Part shown: positions 10,929 to 22,324 of the stretch, in pieces
Numbering within the stretch: position 1 is the stretch's first letter
How the letters are laid out: every line of letters starts with the position of its first letter
From: Patiria miniata
Lineage: Eukaryota; Echinodermata; Asteroidea; Valvatida; Asterinidae
Assembly: GCF_015706575.1 (NCBI RefSeq)
Contig: NW_024037048.1
Location: 16,509,512-16,573,511, forward strand
Direction of reading: 5' to 3'
Length of the DNA stretch: 64,000 nt
The notes under the pieces: model-generated
Databases searched by the model: none
Told to the model about the DNA's origin: nothing
What the model saw: only the letters and a program-made list of their open reading frames with translations
Made by a program: the position numbers and the translations under genes

Positions 10929-11703
10929 TCGTGTTTAGTCCCCCCACTTTGTCAATGTCTATGTTAAGAATAGGCATTGGTCAGAGTTGTAATGACTCGA
11001 GTCGACTCGAGTCACAATTTTATGCAAAATTTATGTTCATGTTACTTATTTGCGAATACAGTTCGGTACAGCCGCCGCTTGTAGTGTACAAACATACAAC
11101 GTGTCACAGACTCCCGCCTTGTGGTTCTGAAACGCACAAAATAATATTCCGGAACCGGACTTTAAACGCATTTTCCAATCCGTTGTTTCATCATTGGCTT
11201 TGAGCGATTTCTTATTAAGCTATATGATTCCAACGCCGTCTAAATGTATACCCTCCTTTTAAAAATCAAATAGATACTTGCCCACTTTTAAAAATTCAGA
11301 AATATGTGTATAATGCAGTTTGGTTTTGATGTTGTCAGCGATCAGCAACACCTCATGTGCGAGCTTGTGCGGTTCAGTTTCTAAAGAATGAGTGTCATAT
11401 TTGGTAGAATTCTGTATTCCATTGTACAACACTGTATTTATTCCTGGATGAATCCATACAACCATAGAGTGCTGGGGCGGTTTGGGGCGGTATAAGGAGT
11501 AACAGGCAGGGCACTTTGAGGGGCAGGGACTAATGACTTCATTGCATTATGCTTAGTGCTTTTTTTAATCATTTGGATAATGGCTAAGTGAACATGCTTC
11601 TATAGACGAGCTACATTCATTTATCATTGATTATCTGCTGATCCTAAATTGAAGGTTATGCGACTCTGCAAATATCACGAGAAGGAAGATTGTGTTGACT
11701 TAC

Positions 11704-11826
11704 CAATGGCTATGCAGGCAGCTGTGATAAAGAACGCCAGGATGTGGGCTCTACGTGGCTCATCCCCCGGCCTAGAACCAACAGCACAGAACTCCATCTT
11801 GGGCACAATCTTGTCCTTGTACCAGC
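11704..11826 (-). pseudogene. SLC12 transmembrane-region exon, copy 1
   Basis: 123 nt between CTTTTTCTGAAG and GTAAGTC, reading WYKDKIVPKMEFCAVG then SRPGDEPRRAHILAFFITAA and CIAIG. It fits NKCC/NCC at the loop before a late membrane helix ([23 protein letters not shown]). Open throughout. On this strand it lies upstream of the RPALVHFVS exon, the correct gene order. Confidence 0.7.
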
Positions 11827-12161
11827 CTTCAGAAAAAGAAAAAAACAGTCAATTGTTATTTAATGATCGTTAACTTGGTTATCGTTCAGATCGGAGTAAA
11901 CTTGAAGTTAACACAACTTAGATATACCTCACGGTATACCAAACGTTAAATCTGACACCGTGGCAGCAAGGAGATTTCCACCTTTCTATGAATATGCCTT
12001 TGAATGAGCATGACGACTATTTATAAAAGATATAGACATATATCATACTCGGCAATAGGGATAGTCAGTGGAAAGAACTTGGGACAGGTGTGTACAAAGT
12101 TACACGCAAGACCCAGACTTTTTTTAAGCGAATTACTGAGAAGACGACCATAGTTATTGGT

Positions 12162-12765
12162 AATGAGGATACTTTTATTATGGAGTAGATTAACCATCTT
12201 GGTTAGGAGGATATTTTTTTAGAAGGGAATTATGAAGGAGACTAACCATCTTGGCTAGGAGGATATTTTTTAGAAGGGAATTATGGAGGAGACTAACCAT
12301 CTTGGCTCGGAGGATTTTTTTTTAGAAGGGAACTATGGAGGAGACTATAACCAGCTTGGCTCGGAGGATATTTTTAGAAGGAAAATATGGAGGAAATTTA
12401 TCATCTTGGCTGAGGATATGTTTAAGAAGGGCACTATGGAGGAGACTAACCATCTTGGCTCGGAGGTTTAAAAAAAAAAGAATTATGGAGAAGACTAACC
12501 ATTGTGGCTAGGAGGATATTTTTAGAAGGAATTTATGGAAGAGACTAACAATCTAGGCTAGAAGGACATTTTTTTAAGAAGGGAATTATGGAGGAGACGA
12601 ACCATCATGGTTAGGGAGACATTTGTTTTAGAAAGGATTAATGGCTAGGAGGATATTTTTAGAAGGAAATTATGGAGAAAGCTACAACCATCTTGGCTAG
12701 GGGAATATGTTTTTAAAGGAATTAATGAGGATATTAACCATCTTGGCTAGGAGGATATATTGTTT
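12162..12765. repeat. 51-bp minisatellite, array 3
   Basis: About 11 units. It follows directly on the region shared with 17,8xx, and its first units match array 1 almost base for base, so arrays were copied along with the exons. Confidence 0.85.
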
Positions 12766-13302
12766 TTTTTTTTCATTTTTGTGAAACTGTTTTAGAGAAG
12801 AATATTTCATCAAGTATTAAATATCGTGACCAAGGACGAATTAGTTATAATGCAGGCTAGGGGGCTTACTTTGTTAATGAGGAAAAAGGATTTGATATTT
12901 GAAGGAAGGAGGTTAATGGAAACATTTTCCAGATCCTCCCCCCCCCCCATACCTGACAACGCACCCCCCCCCCCCCCAGCCAAAGCTAGATCCACCCCTG
13001 TTTAGGATTTCACGCTAGTTTCTGCTATAGTGAGTAGGTTTGCGTAATTGTGAAGTAAGTGAACTTAGATTAGCCACTCATTATTTTCATGGGAATTGCC
13101 AACACTACAACAGACATTTTTGCATGACACTTAGAAATTACGGCTTTTGCAAAAGTGTAAACAATCAGTTATGAGGATTACTTCTGTGCTTACAGGGATA
13201 GCGCAGGATTTCTGTGATAGTGTGCTAGATCATCAGCACAGAATTGTGTGCTTAAACCATGAAATTGAGTCTATTGAGTTAGTAGTGGCTTTGTGTACTT
13301 AC

Positions 13303-13370
13303 ATGACAATGAGCTGAGCCTCCTGGGAATGTTGGAGAAGCAATTCACGGATCCGCATGTGTCTGTTGGT
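13303..13370 (-). pseudogene. SLC12 exon fragment, RQMRIRELL type, copy 3
   Basis: 68 nt, splice sites intact. It differs from copy 2 by a base in the RQM region (GCATGTG for GCATCTG on the plus strand), a replacement that keeps the frame. Confidence 0.75.
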
Positions 13371-13841
13371 CTGAAAGAAAAAGAAAGATTTCAGGCGAAA
13401 AAATGGAGTGATTTATTGATGTTTAATAAAGTCGAGTTCCATGCACTTGGCAATTCAAATGAACTGAGAGTTGTACGGAAAAAATGGATTGAAAGTGATC
13501 AATCTCATTATTGAAAATCACCCACCAGAATGTCAAAGGTTGGACACAATTAACAAATGTTGCAAGACTGGACTTAAAATCACACAAACCAGGGACTAAG
13601 CGCAAAGTGGATACTGGGAAAGCTTTAAGTGTATTGCCTCCATGCATGGACAAAAGAGGGCGCTTTATAGTTAAACAAGCAGAAGCCGGAATGAGGGACA
13701 CTTCACTGGTTCACTCATGCTGGTTATCGTGTATTTGGTACCAGCATTTATAAGCCACGATGGCGCCCAAATGGCCCTCGTTTATAGTTTTCTCCGTGGA
13801 GGGGGGGGGGGGGGTGCTTGAGCGCAAGAAGGAGATTCTAC

Positions 13842-14161
13842 CTTCTCGTTGCGCGTAGTGACTACTTTCTTGCTGATCTTCCAAGGAAACTTCTCCGTGG
13901 TCTCCCCTGCTTCCTCATCCAGCATCCAGGGCTTGCACAGCTCCTTGAACCGTCTCAGGCTCTACTTCTTGGGCTTCTTGTTCAGGTCCGGGATGACCTC
14001 CACGTCCGAGTAGTTGATGCGGAACTTGCTGAGCATTTTGGCCATGTTCATCTTCTCCCTGTCCATTTGCTCCTTCTTGCTCGTGGTGGCAAAGACGCGC
14101 AGCTTGCATTTCTCCCAGTTGGATTTCATAGAGATGAGGTGATCGATGAGTAGGATCAAGC
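13842..14161 (-). pseudogene. SLC12 C-terminal exon, copy 4
   Basis: 320 nt with the shared TAG after NKKPKK. Replacements include INCSDVEV to INYSDVEV and ELSKPW to ELCKPW. The changes look random with respect to conserved positions, as expected without selection. Confidence 0.8.
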
Positions 14162-14625
14162 CTGGGGGTGGTGGGAGGTGGGGGCGGAGGTGGGGGGGGG
14201 GGGGGGTTCACAAACAAAAATTATAAAGAGCATTATATAAAGCATGTGTTTCCTTAGACATGCAGCCATCCAGAATAACCTGAGAGATCTCTGAAAGGCT
14301 CCATGAAATGAATTGGACACTGAAACATATAATAAAAAAATCAGGCGAACCAAGAACCAAAAGTGTGGTGTTTTCTACTACATACAAAAAATCAACTGTG
14401 TGGTAGGGTAGGTAAAATCTGTTTTGGGGGTTTGACATTTCAATAGCCTAATAATATAGGGTGGGATGATAGTCATTAAAATTTGCTTTTTTCTCTATTT
14501 TGCATGCATTAGTTAAATGTGAATCATTCTGCACTACAGACCAACTTACACAAAAATAAATATACAGTTTATAGTTTTCACTGTGGAGGGGGGGGGGGTG
14601 CTTGTGCGCAAGGAGGAGATTCTAC

Positions 14626-14771
14626 CTTCTCTTTGAGCGTGGTGACTTCTTCCTTGCTGATCTTCCAAGGAAACTTCTCCATGGTCTCCAGGCTGCTTCC
14701 TCATCCAGCATCCAGGGTTTGGAGAGCTCCTTGATGATTGTGTTGGTCTTGATCTTACCCAACCCACTAAT
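14626..14771 (-). pseudogene. SLC12 exon fragment, GLGKIKTNT type, copy 1
   Basis: 146 nt after a TTTCTGTCTAG acceptor: ISGLGKIKTNTIIKELSKPW. The first part equals NKCC/[14 protein letters not shown], phase 0, directly following the QALMQ end of 51558-51692. The second part, from KELSKPW on, duplicates the end of the 320-nt exon. A 2-nt insertion breaks the frame in the DEEAG region. The exon is thus itself an old fusion of two exon segments. Confidence 0.7.
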
Positions 14772-15088
14772 CTAGACAGAAACCAATCAGGAAGGAAAAT
14801 TTGAATGCATCTGCTCTAACTAAATTGTGTCCAGGTCTTGGAAAAGACCAACGTTAGTGCTGAAAAAAAGCGACAAACCTCGACAAATCTGGTTTAATGA
14901 TCTTGTTATACATTTTGCAACTTTTACTCAATTCTTTAAAGACCTGCTTGCATTTTACTCAAACTGTTCATCAAAATTCATTCCGCAAAGTCTGTGAGTA
15001 CACATTTCGGTACTCAAAATACTCATCGAAATATTCTGCTCACCCTGTATGTTGAAATCACAAAAACTAGGTACTACGCGTTAAGTTA

Positions 15089-15320
15089 CGGAAGACAGAT
15101 AGTGCCACTCAATAAGTGTGAATGTATTTTTTTGGTGCGTGTGGTAATATTTTTTTTGTACAGCGGCTGCCACTTATTATGGCGACTTATGTGGCGGCCG
15201 CCACTTATTATCTGAAGGCCGCCACATAATAAGTGGCGGCCGCTGTACAAAAAAAATATATTTTCACACGCACCAAAACAAATATATTCACACTCATTGA
15301 GTGGCAGTATCCATCTTCCG
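15089..15320. mobile_element. foldback MITE with TA target sites
   Basis: Nearly the whole 232 bp is one inverted repeat. The ends begin CGGAAGA(C/T)(A/G)GATA(G/C)TGCCACTCAAT, and the centre holds a GC-rich hairpin around CCGCCACTTATTAT. TA flanks both ends (15087-15088, 15321-15322), as for Tc1/mariner-type MITEs. It interrupts the array between two cassettes and has no counterpart in the other copies. Confidence 0.75.
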
Positions 15321-15560
15321 TATAAAGTGGGTACTGGGAAGAGCTCTAAGTGTATTGTCTCCATGCATGGACAAAAGAGGGCGCTTTATAGTCAAACAAG
15401 CAGAAGCCGGAATGAGGGACACTTCACTGGTTCACTCATGCTGGTTATCGTGTATTTGGTACCAACATTTATAAGCCACGATGGCGCCCAAATGGCCCTC
15501 GTTTATAGTTTTCTCTGTGGAGGGGGGGGGGGATGCTTGAGCGCAAGAGGGAAATTCTAC

Positions 15561-15879
15561 CTTCTCGTTGAGCGTAGTGACTTCCTCCTTGCTGATCTTC
15601 CAAGGAAATTTCTCCGTGGTCTCCCCTGCTTCCTCATCCAGCATCCAGCGTTTGGACAGCTCCTTGAACCGTCTCAGGCTCTACTCCTTGGGCTTCTTGT
15701 TCAGGTCCGGGATGACCTCCATGTCCGAGCAGTTGATGCAGAACTTGCTGAGCATGTTGGCCATGTTCATCTTCGCCCTGTCCATTTGCTTCTTCTTGTC
15801 CGCGGTGGCAAAGACGCGCAGCTTGCATTTCCCCAGTTGGATTTCAAGGAGATGAGGTGAGGGATGAGTAGGGTCAAGC
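15561..15879 (-). pseudogene. SLC12 C-terminal exon, copy 5
   Basis: 319 nt. A one-base loss near SNWEK shifts the frame early, and replacements such as LSKFR to LSKFC and DVEV to DMEV hit conserved positions. The shared TAG is present. C runs flank the acceptor. Confidence 0.75.
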
Positions 15880-16359
15880 CTGGGGGGGGGGGGGGGGAGG
15901 TGGGGGCGGAGGTGGGGGGGGGTCACAAACAAAAATTGTACAGAGCATTATTTCCCTTTGGCATAAAGCATGTGTTTCCTTAGACATGCAGCCATCCAGA
16001 ATAACCTGAGAGATCTCTGAAAGGCTCCATGAAATGAATTGGACACTGAAACATTATATTAAAATAATATCGCCAACCAAGAACAAAAAGTGTGGTGTTT
16101 TCTATTACATATAAAAAAACAACTGTGTGGTAGGATAGGTAAAAATCTGTTTTGGGGGATTAGACATTTCTATAGCCTACAAATATAGGGTGGGATGATA
16201 GTCATTGAAATTTACTTTTTTTTCTCTATTTTGCATGCATTAGTTAACATGTGAATCATTCTGCACTACTGACCAACTTGCACAAAAATAAAAATAAAGT
16301 TTATAGTTTTCACTGTGGAGGGGGGGGGGGGGTGCTTGAGTGCAAGGGGGAGATTTTAC

Positions 16360-16505
16360 CTTCTCTTTGAGCGTGGTGACTTCTTCCTTGCTGATCTTCC
16401 AAGGAAACTTCTCCGTGGTCTCCAGGCTGCTTCCTCATCCATCATCCAGGCTTTGGAGAGCTCCTTGATGATTGTGCTGGTCTTGACCTTACCAAACCCA
16501 CCAAT
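16360..16505 (-). pseudogene. SLC12 exon fragment, GLGKIKTNT type, copy 2
   Basis: 146 nt with the 2-nt insertion. The acceptor has decayed from TAG to TAA and the donor to GTAAAAT. Replacements include KIK to KVK and PWML to AWMM. Confidence 0.65.
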
Positions 16506-16701
16506 TTAGACGGAAACCAATCAGGAAGGAAAGTTTGAATGCATTTGCTCTAAACAAATTGTGTCCAGGTCTTGAAAAAGACCAACGTGAACGCTGCAAA
16601 AAGCGAAAAACCTGGACAAATCTTGTTTGATGATCATAATGTGTCATAAGGATAAGCTTCCATCAAATCACACGAAACCTGCGACTGTAGCAATAACTTA
16701 C

Positions 16702-16813
16702 GATCAGCACTGCTCCGCATATGAGAAGGCTTGTGCTCTTGGTGATACGGGAGACGAAGTGAACCAGGGCAAGCCTGCATCCAGGGCGACCAGTCAATGC
16801 AATAATCTGTGGC
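16702..16813 (-). pseudogene. SLC12 exon fragment, RPALVHFVS type, copy 2
   Basis: 112 nt, open, splice sites intact (GTACAG / GTAAGT). It lies exactly 5,992 bp from copy 1, the same spacing as between the two 123-nt exons, which shows one 6-kb duplication step. Confidence 0.75.
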
Positions 16814-16850
16814 CTGTACAGGGAAATACAACCATCCACAAATTGAAAGG

Positions 16851-16920
16851 AAGAGGGAATAGAACCTGGGACCTCCGGATTGCCGTTCCAGTGCTCTACC
16901 AACTGAGCCACCAAGCTCCA
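16851..16920 (-). mobile_element. tRNA-derived SINE head, copy 2
   Basis: Paralogue of 10859-10928 in the same relation to the exon. A-box and B-box-like stretches are kept. Confidence 0.6.
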
Positions 16921-17695
16921 TCGTGTTAAGTCTCCCACTTTGTCAATGTCTATGTTAAGAATAGGCACATGGTCAGAGTTGTAATGACTCGAGTCGACTT
17001 GAGTCACAATTTTATGCAAAATTTATGTTCATGTTACTTATTTGCGAATACAGTTCGGTACAGCCACCGCTTGTAGTGTACAAACATACAACGTGTCACA
17101 GACTCCCGCCTTGTGGTTCTGGAACACACAAAATAATATTCCGGAACCGGACTTTAAACGCATTTTCCAATCCGTGGTTTCATCATTGGCTTTGAGCGAT
17201 TTCTTATTAAGCTATATGATTCCAACGCCGTCTAAATGTATACCCTCCTTTTAAAAATCAAATAGATACTTGCCCACTTTTAAATATTCAGAAATATGTG
17301 TATAATGCAGTTTGGTTTTGATGTTGTCAGCGATCAGCAACACCTCATGTGCGAGCTTGTGCGGTTCAGTTTCTAAAAAATGAGTGTCATATTTGGTAGA
17401 ATTCTGTATTCCATTGTACAACACTGTATTTATTCCTGGATGAATCCATACAACCATAGAGTGCTGGGGCGGTTTGGGGTGGTATAAGGAGTAACAGGCA
17501 GGGCACTTTGAGGGGCAGGGACTAATGGCTTCATTGGATTATGCTTAGTGCTTTTTTTAATCATTTGGATAATGGCTAAGTGAACATGCTTCTATAGACG
17601 AGCTACGTTCATTCATCATTGATTATCTGCTGATCCTAAATTGAAGGTTATGCGACTCTGCAAATATCACAAGAAGGAAGATTGTGTTGACTTAC

Positions 17696-17818
17696 CAATG
17701 GCTATGCAGGCAGCTGTGATAAAGAACGCCAGGATGTGGGCTCTACGTGGCTCATCCCCCGGCCTAGAACCAACAGCACAGAACTCTAACTTGGGCCAAA
17801 TCTTGTCCTTGTACCAGC
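17696..17818 (-). pseudogene. SLC12 transmembrane-region exon, copy 2
   Basis: 123 nt, open, donor GTAAGT. It differs from copy 1 by replacements such as KIVPKMEF to KIWPKLEF. Confidence 0.7.
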
Positions 17819-17877
17819 CTGCAGAAAAAGAAAAGAACCAGTCAATTGTTATTTAATGATCGTTAACTTGGTTAACA

Positions 17878-18362
17878 AACCATCTTGGCTAGGAGGATAT
17901 TTTTTAGAAGGGAACCGGGAGGAAATTGACCATCTTGGCTAGGAGGATATGTTTTAGAAGGGAACTATAGAGGAGACTAACCAGCTTGGCTCTGAGGTTT
18001 TTTTATGAAGGGAATTATGGAGAGGACTAACCATTGTGGCTAGGAGGATTTTTTTTAGAAGGGAATTACAGAGGAGACTAACCACCTTGGCTAGGAGAAT
18101 ACTTTAGAAGGGAATTATGGAGGAGACTTGCTATCTTGGCTAGGAGGATTTTTTTCAAAGGGAATTATGGAGAAGACCAACCATCCTGCCTCAGAGATTT
18201 TTTTATAGAAGGGAATCAAGGAGGAGACGAACCATCATGGTTGGGAAGATATTTGTTTTAGAAGGGATTTATGGAGAAGACTACCCATCTTTGCTAGGGG
18301 ATATTTTTGAAAGGAATTAGTAAGGATTATATTAACCATCTTGGCTAGGAGGATATAATGTT
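17878..18362. repeat. 51-bp minisatellite, array 4
   Basis: About nine units. It begins closer to the exon than the other arrays because about 300 bp of intron are missing here. Confidence 0.85.
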
Positions 18363-18794
18363 TGTTTGTTTTCTTTTTTTTTTAAATTGTTTTATTTTTG
18401 TATAGAAGGATATTTCATCAAGTATTAAATATCGTGACAAAAGCAAATTAGTTATAATGCAGCTAGGGGGCTTACTTTGTTAATAAGGAAAAAGGATTTA
18501 GTTGAAGGATAAAATGGAAGGAAGGGTTTTACGTTTATGCGTGGAAGATAAGGAAAATGACAAACGTTTATTAATAATAGAACAAGTGAGAATTGTGTAA
18601 AGATAAGAAAGTACGGTCTCTACATTCTCGACAACAAATCACCCACTTTTTATGGCATTTATGTCAAATCACAGACAACTTGCAATTGTAGCAGATAACT
18701 TATGATCAGCACCGCTAAGTTCTGATCATAATGCTTCAAAGGGACAAGCTTTTGTCAAATCACAGACAACTTGCGACCGTAGCAGATTACTTAC

Positions 18795-18906
18795 GATCAG
18801 CACTGCTCCGCATATGAGAAGGCTTGTGCTCTTGGTGATATGGGAGACGAAGTGAACCAGGGCAGGCCTGCATCCAGGGCGACCAGTCAATGCAATAATC
18901 TGTGGC
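18795..18906 (-). pseudogene. SLC12 exon fragment, RPALVHFVS type, copy 3
   Basis: 112 nt, open, GTACAG and GTAAGT sites intact. It is the rightmost member of the left array. Flanks to about 19,320 recur inverted near 23,790-24,430 and again near 51,850-53,040. Confidence 0.75.
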
Positions 18907-18943
18907 CTGTACAGGGAAATACAACAATCCACAAATTGAAAGG

Positions 18944-19013
18944 AAGAGGGAATAGAACCTGGGACCTCCGCATTGCCGTTCCAGTGCTCTACCAACTGAG
19001 CTACCAAGCTCCA
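18944..19013 (-). mobile_element. tRNA-derived SINE head, copy 3
   Basis: Same SINE head as 10859-10928, with GGTAGCTCAGTTGGTAGAGC intact. A short palindrome-like GACTCGAGTTGACT stretch follows about 60 bp further right. Confidence 0.6.
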
Positions 19014-19835
19014 TCGTGTTTAGTCTCTCATTTTGTCAATGTCTATGTTAAGAATAGGCATTGGTCAGAGCTGTAATGACTCGAGTTGACTTGAGTCACA
19101 ATATTATGCAAAATTTATGTTCACGATACTTTGCGAATACAGTACGGTACAGCTGCTGCTTGTAGTGTACAAACATAAAAAGTGACACAGACTCCCGCCT
19201 TGTGGTTCTGGAACGCACAAAAATATTCCGGAACCGGACTTTAAACGCATTTTATATACTTTCGCTGCTCAGTTCATTGAATTTGAAAAATGATTGTAAA
19301 TTTGTAGGTGTTCAGTACTGACAGTAGCTTGAGTAAGTCCAGCTCACATGTTCCATATTCATTCACATGTGAAACATTGTCAGCTGGAGTTACTCTAGCC
19401 CCATAAATGTGGCCTATTTACTGGACTGCCTCCGTAAACGTAGGCCACACATCCACATGTACAAAAACGTGTCACACTTCGCCAAATTTTGATTTTCACA
19501 TTTAGGCTTAGTTAGTAGGATTTTTTTTGCTTTAGAAGCATACTCACCCTATTTATAGGCTAGTCAGAAAGTGCTGCCTTTTTCAGATGTCTAATTTTTG
19601 TGAAATTTCATGTTGAAATTTGAATACGCAAACGTGTAAAAATGAATCTGAAAATTTCACAAAAAAATAAAGAGGGTGACCTTTTGCTTGCTTCTTCTTT
19701 TTGTAGTCAAAGTCAAGACGTCGCCCCTGTAACTCCTTCCGATGGTGCTGTAGAAATCAAACATTGGGGAGACAAATAAACTTATTGTTTGACAAGAGAC
19801 ATTTGCACATTGCTGTAAGGCACCTTGTATAAATT

Positions 19836-19932
19836 ATGGGTCGAAGTGTGACAATTTTCGAGTTCCTGTTATCTCTGAGCATTGTCATTTGCTGTTCAAG
19901 TATCATTAAGAATGACTTCAACAATTTGTTGG
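19836..19932 (+). other. possible first coding exon with signal peptide
   Basis: ATG opens a 32-codon frame starting MGRSVTIFEFLLSLSIVICC, which looks like a signal peptide (hydrophobic stretch, then small residues), and ends at a possible GTAGGT donor. No downstream exon is convincing. An open stretch at about 20,445-20,633 (DDCIKECIRIIKSQ...) is a weak candidate. I do not recognise the product, and chance is likely. Confidence 0.2.
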
Positions 19933-19980
19933 GTAGGTTGTCTGCTACACATAATCACTCTTGGTGGACGACTGCATTAA

Positions 19981-20370
19981 CGCTAACCTTCCCAAATTCT
20001 CCCAAATCCTCTTTGCAAAATGGAGGATTTTGCAGGATTGAGGCTGTTTAATTGGCAAAAATGTGTGGCTGATTTTGCAGGATGCAGTGTGTCAAGGTCT
20101 TGGGCCGGGCCTTGTGTTTGTTTATGCTCAGCTGTGCATAAATTATACTTGAAGTCCTCCGCACTGCTCCAGGATGTCACTGGCTCTGCCTCAACATATT
20201 GACAGTGATTGCTGGAGGATTTTGCAGGATTGAGGCAGTGATCATTCTTCCACGGATCACATTCAAGAAATAACGGAGGATTTTGCAGGATTGAGGCTGC
20301 ATGCAATTTTGACATGGAGGCAGTTGGAGGATTTTGCAGCATCATCGCAAAAATGCCCAGGGAGTTAGGG
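19981..20370. mobile_element. TTAA-flanked MITE with GGAGGATTTTGCAGG repeats
   Basis: TTAA lies on both sides (19977-19980, 20371-20374). The ends are CGCTAACCTTCCC and the inverted GGGAGTTAGGG. Inside, GGAGGATTTTGCAGGATTGAGG occurs several times. TTAA targets fit piggyBac-like or Kolobok-like transposition. It is inserted at the junction of an imperfect direct repeat of about 75-90 bp (19906-19980 and 20371-20463). A relative is at 56612-57070. Confidence 0.65.
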
Positions 20371-20719
20371 TTAAGAATGACTTTAAACAATTTTGTATTC
20401 GTTGTGTAGGTAGTTTGCTATTCATAATCACCCTTGGAGGACGACTGCATTAAGGAGTGCATCAGAATTATAAAATCACAGATGTCAGATGTAACAGGGA
20501 CAGGAAAAAAGTGGACCCCAAATTTATCGAATGACCCAAAGTACACAGGCATAAGTTACAACCCAAATCAACCAGTAATCGATCACTTGTCTTGTATCAA
20601 TTTTTTTTCCAGATTGGCCACAATTTGTGATTGAATTTCCCCGCAGGTGGCTGTGCAACACAGTCCTGCTTCTATCAAAATCAACCAAATTCTGTCAGAT
20701 TCTGTAAGATGGAACTCAC

Positions 20720-20852
20720 GTTGATCTCTTTCAGATCTTTGTTCTTGAGATGATCCAGGGATCCAGGAAGTTCTGTCTGACGTTCAGATCGAAGGCGCCC
20801 TTGACTTCAGAAAGTTGCCTCAGTGATTCTCCCATCTCGACCATCGCCGTAG
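20720..20852 (-). pseudogene. endophilin-A BAR-domain exon, copy 1
   Basis: 133 nt between GGATACAG and GTGAGTTC. It encodes AMVEMGESLRQLSEVKGAFD then LNVRQNFLDP, matching SH3GL proteins ([36 protein letters not shown]), the membrane-binding BAR region. One C is missing in the DPLDHL stretch compared with the other two copies, so the end is out of frame. Confidence 0.75.
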
Positions 20853-21119
20853 CTGTATCCAAAAAATAAACAAAAAAATGTTTTTGTTTTTTTATTGATA
20901 CGTATAAAAAACAACATTTTATTGTTCTGTTGTTTCCACCAAAACTAAACAGCTGTGCTATACCCTGGGAGCTGAGATTGTCTATGAAATGCATGGTCTA
21001 TGAAATGCATTATTAGACAGAGTAAAAAAAAAAAGGTTTCCAGTCTGCTTTTTTTCCCTCCACCATGAGGTGAGGTATATGTTTTCATCGGCCTTGGTTT
21101 GTCTGTGAACAGGATAACT

Positions 21120-21420
21120 CAGGATAAATGCGGAGGCACTAGGCTCACGTGAATCGCGCACTCCGGACTCCTTCGAACAAAACATTTGCGAGCCTCGTCT
21201 TTAAGAACGCGTGCACGTAGTCGTGGCGCGACCTCAAAAATGGCTTCTAATTTTGTTTGCCGGATTACGCTATGTGAGAATGTAATTTCCAGTGACCCTG
21301 GTTAACCCTTCTGTTAGTGAGCATAAGCCATGTCTGAATGACATGGCTACGACTAGCACTAGCCCACATGGGAAGTGGCTTCATCTGCTTCCATAGGTGC
21401 AACTAATGTATTAGCCGTAG
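21120..21420. repeat. duplicated flank of the endophilin exon
   Basis: Starts near GCGGAGGCACTAGGCTCACG and recurs at about 24,722-25,020 with few changes, in both cases just right-to-left upstream of a further endophilin exon copy. Part of it (TCTTTAAGAACGCG) recurs inverted near 21,985. Confidence 0.6.
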
Positions 21421-21495
21421 CCAAGTCTGACGTGGCTTTACGCTTTTCCATTTTCTGATAATGGATGATGTTAGATTTTGTAAGATGGAACTCAC

Positions 21496-21624
21496 GTTGA
21501 TCTCCTTCAGATCTTTGTTTTTGAAATGATCCAGGGGATCCAGGAAGTTCTGTCTGACGTTCAGATCGAAGGCGTCCTTGACTTCAGAAAGTTGCCTCAG
21601 CAATTCACTCGACCATCGCCGTAC
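21496..21624 (-). pseudogene. endophilin-A BAR-domain exon, copy 2
   Basis: 129 nt. DPLDHFKNKDLKEIN is intact at the donor end, but about five bases are lost at VEMGES, which puts TGA in frame near the start. GTGAGT donor and GGATACAG acceptor are kept. Confidence 0.7.
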
Positions 21625-21753
21625 CTGTATCCAAAAGAACAAAAGGCAAGATTTTATTGTTCTGATGTTTCCACCAAAATGAGAACAGCTGGGCTATGTG
21701 TACCACGGGAGCTGGGATGGTCTATGAAATGCATTATTCAGCGGAAATATTTG

Positions 21754-22232
21754 GGAGAATTGTGCCTAAAGTTGATGATACAAGCATGGCATTTGGCACA
21801 CAGTCAGAGTATGTCTTATTAAAGGGCCATCACAGATTTGCCCTTTGAAAAAATCGAGGTAACAAGCAATATTCAAAATTTTCAAAATGGCTGCCATTGG
21901 TCATTTTTCTACCTATAGTGGAATCTGGCGACCAGAATTAGCAGGTTTTTACTGCGGTGGTGTCTCGCTCACACGCATACTGAACGCGTTCTTAAAGACG
22001 AGGCGCGCGTGCATTTTGGTATTCTTATTGGTTGAAGGAGCCTAGAGCACGCGCCCTACCTGAGTGCGACTCGCGCAAACATTGCTCCACCGCAGAAAAT
22101 GGCTGCCATCGGATTTGTCTATATTTGTTCAAAGGACAAATCTGCGATGGCCCTATGGCCAAATATCTTTCTCGTGACATACGCTGACTGTGTGCCAAAT
22201 GCCATGCTTGTATCATCAAAGGCACAATCCCA
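21754..22232. mobile_element. inverted-repeat element, ATTGTGCC ends
   Basis: About 100 bp at the left (ATTGTGCCT...TGATGATACAAGC) recur inverted at the right end. The arms contain GCATGGCATTTGGCACACAG. No protein is encoded. It can fold into a long stem with a loop of about 260 bp. Confidence 0.6.
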
Positions 22233-22324
22233 TCGCCTATCTGCTGTACTAGTACATGTAGCTACAATATTGTTGGAAACAAATAAACAGACGATTGACA
22301 AATTTGCAAAATAAAGGGCAAGTA

